This document shows positions 23,744 through 25,796 of a DNA stretch of 25,796 bases, piece after piece. Source of the DNA: SLJM01 sp964415785 (GTDB taxonomy: Bacteria; Myxococcota_A; Bradymonadia; Bradymonadales; Bradymonadaceae); assembly GCA_964415785.1 (NCBI GenBank), contig CAYQBU010000040.1, forward strand, positions 1 to 25,796, read 5' to 3'. A program made the position numbers and the translations under genes. Every line of letters begins with the position of its first letter. Position 1 is the first letter of the stretch. The notes beneath the pieces were generated by a model. That model worked only from the letters and a program-made list of their open reading frames with translations, was not told the DNA's origin and did no database searches.

Positions 23744-24961
23744 ATGAAGAAGCGCTGGGCGGTGGTGGGTGTGATGGCCTGGGCGATGCTGTGGCCCGCC
23801 GAGGGATGGACGTCGGGGTATGCCCAGAATGTGCAGGGGGCGTCGTCGGCCGGGGTGGCGGGGGCGGTGACGGGGCGGCCAAATCTGCCGGAGGCGGGCT
23901 ATTATAATCCGGCGGGATGGGTACTCCAGGGAGATATGGGCGCAGCTGTGGGGGGATCGTTTATCCTGCCCTTTATCGATCACGAAGACCCGAATACGGG
24001 GGAGGAGACGCGCTCGGAGGTCGACGGGAGCACGCCGCCCTATCTCTACGGCTATGGGAAAATGAATAATGTGGCCGTGGGGGTGTATATGGGGGTTCCC
24101 TTTGGAGCGGGGCTGAAGTGGCCCGACGATTGGGCGGGGCGCTTTGAGGTGACGTCGACGGAGCTGCGGGCGCTGGAGGTGGCGCCGTCGGTGGCCTATC
24201 GGCCGGTGGAGCGGATCGCGTTCGGGGTGGGGCCACGGCTGGTGCGGGGGTCGGTGGGCCACGCCAATCGGATCGATTTTGCGCGAGAAGGCGAGGAGGG
24301 GCTCGCGGAGTTAGAGGCCAGCGCCTTTGGCGTGGGCGTTCAGGCCGGGGTTTGGGCGGAGCTCAGTGACTCCATCGCCATGGGGGCGAGTTGGCGAAGC
24401 CGAGTGGATCTGGATTTTCGAGGGGAAGCGGTCTTTTCGGATATCCCACCGGAGATGGAGGGATCGGCGAGCGATACGGGGGCGGAGACGACGATGGTGC
24501 TGCCCCATCGATGGGTGCTGGGCCTGGCCTATCAGTTGGAGCCCATGGGGATCTTGTCGCTGGACCTGGAGTATCGGCGATGGGGGGCCTACGAGACCTT
24601 TGAGGTGCGCTTTGACGATCCCGATATCGCTGATATCGAGGAGGAGCGCGGCTGGGATCATACGATCGCGATGCGGGCGGGTGTGGAGTACCGGGCGCCG
24701 GTGGATGGCCTGACGATCCGAAGTGGGCTGGCGATCGAGCCCTCGCCGGCCCCGGCGGAGACGCTGACACCGGCCCAACCGGACGCCGACCGGACGATCT
24801 TGAGCCTCGGCGGGGGCTTTGAGTTTAGCCCGGAGTGGCGAATCGATGGGGCCTATAATTTTATGATATTGGACCAGAATTCATCCCAGGGAGACGGGTT
24901 TGAGGGGATCTACGATGGACAGATCCACGTCTTTAGCCTGGGTTTGAGTGGACGACGATGA
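23744..24961 (+). CDS. FadL/TodX-type outer-membrane fatty acid transporter
   Basis: The 405-residue protein has a signal peptide (~1-24) and then the FadL N-terminal hatch pattern: SGYAQNVQGASSAGVAGA and YYNPAG (53-58). It has a repeated barrel-strand pattern with aromatic ends and finishes in a typical strand (HVFSLGLSGRR), although the last residue is not aromatic. FadL proteins form a 14-strand barrel that takes up long-chain fatty acids or other hydrophobic compounds. It sits 32 bp after the VolA-like lipase, so it likely imports the fatty acids that enzyme frees. Its stop overlaps a possible upstream start of the next gene (ATGA at 24958-24961). Confidence 0.88.
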   Translation: MKKRWAVVGVMAWAMLWPAEGWTSGYAQNVQGASSAGVAGAVTGRPNLPEAGYYNPAGWVLQGDMGAAVGGSFILPFIDHEDPNTGEETRSEVDGSTPPYLYGYGKMNNVAVGVYMGVPFGAGLKWPDDWAGRFEVTSTELRALEVAPSVAYRPVERIAFGVGPRLVRGSVGHANRIDFAREGEEGLAELEASAFGVGVQAGVWAELSDSIAMGASWRSRVDLDFRGEAVFSDIPPEMEGSASDTGAETTMVLPHRWVLGLAYQLEPMGILSLDLEYRRWGAYETFEVRFDDPDIADIEEERGWDHTIAMRAGVEYRAPVDGLTIRSGLAIEPSPAPAETLTPAQPDADRTILSLGGGFEFSPEWRIDGAYNFMILDQNSSQGDGFEGIYDGQIHVFSLGLSGRR

Positions 24962-24975
24962 GGTCGAGGAGAGCG

Positions 24976-25581
24976 ATGGCTGACGAACGATCGGAGAGCT
25001 TCCAATACCTGATGCTCAACAAGCCCCACGGGTGCATTACGGCGCGGCGCGATTTTGAGGATCGGGAGTTGGTCTACGACCATATACCGGCCCATATGCC
25101 GGATCTGCCCCATGTGGGGCGCCTGGATTATAATACGCAGGGCTTGTTGCTATTCACCGATGATGGGCGGCTGGCCCAGGCGCTGCTCAATAAGAAGTAC
25201 GCCGGCAATGCGGATCCAGAGAACGTTGATCCCATCGAAAAGGTCTATCACGTGAAGGTGAAGGCCAAGCTCGAGGCCGACGACCCGGTACTGGAGAGCC
25301 TGGAGGAGCCACTGGAGTTTAAGCCGGGGCGATTTACGGCGCCGGCGCAGGTGGGCTGGGTGGCGGAGCGCTCGAGCTGTACCTGGATCTCCGTGACCAT
25401 TACGGAGGGGCGCCATCGGCAGGTGCGAAAGCTCTGCGATCGATCGGGCCTACAGATCCGGAAGCTTCGGCGGATGAGGTTGGGGCCCCTGGAATTGGGG
25501 GACCTGAAGATGCGGTGGTGTCGACGGCTGGAAGACGACGAGATCGACGCTCTCTACCGGGTCGCACTACCCCGGGGATAG
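24976..25581 (+). CDS. RsuA/RluB/RluE-family pseudouridine synthase without S4 domain
   Basis: This 201-residue enzyme isomerises uridine to pseudouridine in rRNA. The opening LNKPHG (14-19) and the catalytic GRLDYNTQGLLLFTDDG (48-64, catalytic D51) identify the RsuA/RluB/E/F family, supported by EGRHRQVRKLC and LRRMRLGPLELGDLK near the end. There is no N-terminal S4 domain, as in RluE, so RluE-like action on 23S rRNA is possible, but I withhold a symbol. ATG 24976 has GAGGAGAG upstream; ATG 24958 overlaps the fadL stop and is the alternative. An insertion (NKKYAGNADPENVDPIEK) sits after the catalytic motif. The stop codon begins a perfect palindrome (TAGCCCGGGCTA). Confidence 0.92.
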   Translation: MADERSESFQYLMLNKPHGCITARRDFEDRELVYDHIPAHMPDLPHVGRLDYNTQGLLLFTDDGRLAQALLNKKYAGNADPENVDPIEKVYHVKVKAKLEADDPVLESLEEPLEFKPGRFTAPAQVGWVAERSSCTWISVTITEGRHRQVRKLCDRSGLQIRKLRRMRLGPLELGDLKMRWCRRLEDDEIDALYRVALPRG

Positions 25582-25590
25582 CCCGGGCTA
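25579..25590. repeat. Palindrome at stop codon resembling repeat terminus
   Basis: TAGCCCGGGCTA is a perfect 12-bp palindrome whose first half, TAGCCCGG, equals the end of palindromic repeat copy 1 (complement strand). Its first three bases are the stop of the pseudouridine synthase gene. It may be a remnant of an element end, 75 bp before copy 3. Confidence 0.4.
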
Positions 25591-25655
25591 ATAGCCACGA
25601 AGAGATGGAGGATGAATTGGTCAGGGCGGTGATTTTTCGCTACCATTGGTCCACG

Positions 25656-25796
25656 CTAACCTGGATTATTCACGACTCGTCTACTGCGGCGCATCAGAGC
25701 CCAGATCCCTGTATCTCACTCCGCGACGATGCGCTGCATCGCCTGTGGGGCTCAATTTTGGCCTCTGAGCTCTGATTTTGCCTCGTCACAACATCT
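25656..25796. repeat. Dispersed modular palindromic repeat, copy 3 (right end cut by window)
   Basis: It starts GCTAACCTGGATTATTCACG and runs through the TCAGAGCCCAGAT block, the central GCGACGATGCGCTGCATCGC hairpin, the TCTGAGCTCTGATTTTGCC block and GTCACAACATCT before the window ends. The extra module seen in copies 1 and 2 (GAGTACT, CGCTCAGGG) is absent from both positions. It lies downstream of the pseudouridine synthase gene, again in a 3' intergenic position. Confidence 0.85.

Overview
This is a moderately GC-rich chromosomal window from a Gram-negative bacterium. It encodes outer-membrane and periplasmic machinery: a FadL-type porin, an RND/MMPL pump, several lipoproteins and a beta-barrel-like protein. 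The secreted proteins are strongly acidic and cysteine-patterned (CGG repeats and DSDC-type repeats), a style familiar from Myxococcota/Bradymonadales-type deltaproteobacteria. That placement is inference, because there is no rRNA or other phylogenetic marker here. No tRNA, rRNA, CRISPR array, transposase, integrase or phage gene was seen.

Layout: (1) 1-1048: one end of a dispersed palindromic repeat, then a short-chain dehydrogenase on the minus strand. (2) 1207-6580: a four-gene plus-strand run made of an EcsC-domain protein, a metallophosphoesterase, a divergent PlsX-like acyltransferase and an App1/DUF2183-like HAD phosphatase. It looks like a lipid-phosphate or membrane module. (3) 6581-7651: about 1.07 kb without genes. 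It holds two tandem copies of a roughly 360-bp unit, each with a sigma70-like promoter, an identical ~137-nt predicted structured RNA and a strong intrinsic terminator. GC-rich double-hairpin repeats follow. (4) 7652-11211: a CGG-repeat/FN3 lipoprotein with its own terminator, then a LuxR-type regulator followed by an alpha/beta hydrolase. (5) 11222-11415: a complete copy of the palindromic repeat between convergent genes. (6) 11413-14399: two divergent cysteine-rich lipoproteins around an operator-like inverted repeat, then a secreted protein. (7) 14406-19524: a GT4 glycosyltransferase (minus), then an RND/MMPL exporter and an AttH/Svf1-like secreted lipocalin-type protein. (8) 19721-20941: a baeRF3-family protein bounded by terminators. 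(9) 21150-25581: a VolA/Pla-1-like lipoprotein lipase, a FadL porin and a pseudouridine synthase. (10) 25656-end: a third copy of the palindromic repeat.

A common thread is lipid handling. The VolA-like lipase would release fatty acids at the surface and FadL would import them. The PlsX-like and App1-like enzymes would act on acyl- or phosphatidyl-phosphate, and the RND pump with the Svf1-like protein may move a hydrophobic lipid through the envelope.

The best candidates for something undescribed are the duplicated structured RNA at 6645-7177 and the modular palindromic element. The ends of that element (TARCCYGGAT) supply the stop codon of the adjacent gene at two junctions.
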